A stretch of 64,000 nt of DNA from a bacterium SCSIO 12827 (GTDB lineage Bacteria > Pseudomonadota > Alphaproteobacteria > Rhodospirillales > Casp-alpha2): NCBI GenBank assembly GCA_024397995.1, contig CP073746.1, positions 2,108,001-2,172,000 on the forward strand, read 5' to 3'. The notes under the pieces were generated by a model, which was not told where the DNA came from, searched no databases, and was given only the letters and a program-made list of their open reading frames with translations. Below, one piece after another: positions 62,228-64,000 of the stretch. The translations under genes and the position numbers were made by a program. Positions within the stretch are counted from its first letter, which is position 1; each line of letters opens with the position of its first letter.

Positions 62228-63441
62228 ATGCCCGACGGACGCGACGCGGTCGCCATCAAGATCATCAAATCCCTCTCCGAGGTCTCGCCCGAGGCCTGGG
62301 ATGCCTGTGCCGGAGCGGACAACCCCTTCGTCCGCCATGCCTTCCTCTCCGCGCTGGAAGATTCAGGGTCGGCGACGGGAGAGACCGGCTGGCTCAGCCA
62401 GCATCTGGTGATCGAGGATCCGGCCGGCGGCATTGCCGCCTGCGCACCGCTGTACCTGAAAAACCATTCCTACGGCGAATACGTGTTCGACTGGGGCTGG
62501 GCCGACGCCTATGAACGCGCCGGCGGGCGCTATTACCCCAAGCTGCAATGCGCCGTGCCGTTCACACCGGTGACCGGGCCGCGCCTGCTGGTCAATCAGG
62601 CCCTGCCCGACGGTCAGCACCGCGAGATGCGCCTTGCCCTGATCGCCGGTATGGCGCAACTGGCGCAGAACCTGGGCGTGTCGTCGCTTCACGTCACCTT
62701 CCCGACCGAGAACGAATGGGAAGCATTTGGATCAGCGGGCTATCTGCAACGCATCGGCCAGCAATTTCATTGGGAGAACAAGGGGTTCAAAACCTTCGAC
62801 GACTTTCTTGGCGAGCTATCGTCGCGCAAGCGCAAAAATATCAAAAAGGAACGCCGTGCCGTCCATGAAGCCGGCCTGGACATCCGCGTCCTCGAAGGCG
62901 CCGACATCACCGAGGCCCATTGGGATGCCTTCTTCCAGTTCTACATGGACACGACCGACAAGAAATGGGGCCAGGCCTATCTGACGCGCCGGTTCTTTTC
63001 CCTGCTGGGGGAACGCCTGGGCCGGGCCGTGGTCCTGATCGTGGTGGAAAAGGACGGCCGGCCGGTGGCAGGGGCTTTGAACCTGCGGGGGGGCGACACG
63101 CTTTATGGCCGCAACTGGGGCTGCGTCGCCGACTACAAATTCCTGCATTTCGAAGCCTGCTATTACCAGGCCATCGACTATGCCATCGCGCAGGGCCTGA
63201 AGTGGGTCGAAGCCGGTGCCCAAGGCCCCATAAGGTCCAGCGCGGCTACCTCCCCCGTCGCACATTTTCCGCCCATTGGATCGCCGACAAGGGCTTCCGC
63301 GATGCCGTTTCCGGCTTCTTAAAAGACGAATCCAGGGGAATCGAGCGGGAAATGTCCGCCTATGGGGCGTTCTCCCCTTCAAAAAATCAGAATAAAATCA
63401 ATTTTCTATACAAATTTTTCAAAAAACGCGCACAGGTGTGA
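62228..63441 (+). pseudogene. FemAB-like (GNAT-fold, DUF482) gene, frameshifted
   Basis: The frame from 62228 reads as a DUF482 protein with NPFVRHAFLSALEDSG near residue 32 and KRKNIKKERRAVHEAGLDI near residue 200, up to WVEAGAQGP. After a C run at 63228-63231 it goes into a nonsense tail ending at 63322. The next frame continues the family sequence HKVQRGYLPRRTFSAHWIA and runs to 63441. One missing C restores the reading. It may be a real inactivation or a sequencing error. The intact enzyme would be an acyltransferase of the peptidoglycan-related FemAB type. Confidence 0.85.
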
Positions 63442-63487
63442 TGCCGGTCACGTTTCCTTTACCAATATTCCCTAAAGTAAAGGGGTT

Positions 63488-64000
63488 ATGGAACGCTATG
63501 TGCAAATTTACCTGCTGACCGCCGCCGCCCTCGTCGCGGTGCTGTTGCTGTCGGCGGCGGCCATCGCGGCGCCCCGGGTGCCCGACGCGGAAGGTATGGG
63601 GATCAATCCCCTGATCCGAACGGCGGCGGCCCTGGCCCCTGGCGCGGATTGCATCCGCCACGGTCGCACGGGCACAGGCGAAGTCCTGGTCAACAAATGC
63701 AATGCCTGCATGGTGGTCGGGGTGACCCGCCTGCGCCAGGGATATTCCAACCCGGAAGTGCGCAAGTTCAACGTCATGGCGAACATGACCCTGCCCCTGC
63801 CGTTTCGCGGCCCGGGCCGAACCAGCCTGGGGTCCATCTATCCCTGCAAGCAGGCCAATCTGGTGAAGCCGGAAACGCTCGTCGACGACAGCAACAAGAC
63901 ATGCATCACCCTTGAAACGGATAAGAGTAACGGTGGGGTGTTCCTGGTGAACAACTGCCGCGCCTGCCGCGCCGCCCAGGTTGTGCGCATGGCCGCCAAC
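63488..64000 (+). CDS. Membrane-anchored or exported Cys-rich protein (3' truncated by window edge)
   Basis: The frame from ATG 63488, preceded by GGGG, stays open to the window end (171 codons). It has an N-terminal hydrophobic segment (about 7-28) that is a signal or anchor, then a domain with cysteine pairs in KCNACMV, a single Cys in YPCKQ, another in KTCIT and a pair in NCRACRA. Spaced CxxC pairs suggest disulfides or metal. No family is recognised. It lies 46 bp after the frameshifted gene. Confidence 0.6.
   Translation, partial: MERYVQIYLLTAAALVAVLLLSAAAIAAPRVPDAEGMGINPLIRTAAALAPGADCIRHGRTGTGEVLVNKCNACMVVGVTRLRQGYSNPEVRKFNVMANMTLPLPFRGPGRTSLGSIYPCKQANLVKPETLVDDSNKTCITLETDKSNGGVFLVNNCRACRAAQVVRMAAN

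Overview
This 64 kb window looks like a piece of an alphaproteobacterial chromosome, most likely of the Rhodospirillales. Base composition is GC-rich and genes are tightly packed. Several gene orders are ones I know from alphaproteobacteria: aroQ-accB-accC-aat facing DUF2155-mlaD-NDUFA12, rplM-rpsI, and an aminotransferase-hom-glpX-recJ operon. A class I PHA synthase, a B12-dependent ribonucleotide reductase and a GTTC-N7-GTTC LexA box fit the same group. I see no prophage, transposon or CRISPR array. Most of the window is core metabolism, with a few small islands of unrecognised, secreted or membrane-bound genes.

Layout. 1-4.6 kb: the end of a umuC-type polymerase gene, tRNA-His, a cupin gene facing a class I aminotransferase, then glnB-glnA behind a sigma-54-type promoter. 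4.7-10.4 kb: an orphan MlaF-like ATPase, an aldo-keto reductase and two cation/proton antiporters of different families. 10.4-14.2 kb: envelope proteins, a soluble GAF chemoreceptor, a LexA-boxed 26-codon membrane microprotein and a thioesterase. 14.2-25 kb: parE, argC, a MetX-like protein, a periplasmic thioredoxin-like protein, rplM-rpsI, a PaaI thioesterase facing an enoyl-CoA hydratase-like gene across a perfect palindrome, metY, and a DHH phosphoesterase. 25-27.5 kb: an island of His-rich, Cys-rich and membrane proteins of unknown function. 27.5-36.2 kb: fbp, a PAS protein, tRNA-Glu, the recJ-glpX-hom-aminotransferase operon (minus strand) and an OmpA-type lipoprotein. 36.4-46.3 kb: phaC, a MocR/PdxR-type regulator facing a flavin-binding protein, TauE, meaB, gamma-carbonic anhydrase, two hydrolases and a DEAD-box helicase. 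46.4-52.3 kb: a thiS-thiG fusion, aroQ-accB-accC-aat, and a minus-strand NDUFA12/MlaD/MlaD/DUF2155 cluster. 52.4-64 kb: nrdJ behind a long structured leader, a 32-codon ORF boxed between two terminators, a receiver-metallo-beta-lactamase fusion, RidA, hydrolases, a YiiX-like peptidase with a lipoprotein, a frameshifted FemAB-like gene, and a partial Cys-rich membrane protein.

How it fits together. Hom (homoserine), a MetX-like protein and MetY could form a methionine branch. GlnB and GlnA form the ammonia-assimilation core. AccB and AccC start fatty-acid synthesis and PhaC stores acyl units as polyhydroxyalkanoate. MeaB and NrdJ both imply B12 use. The most interesting observations are the SOS-controlled microprotein near 13.5 kb, which is SidA-like in layout; the structured nrdJ leader; the ORF-terminator unit near 56.6 kb; and the LiuR-like palindrome near 20.79 kb.
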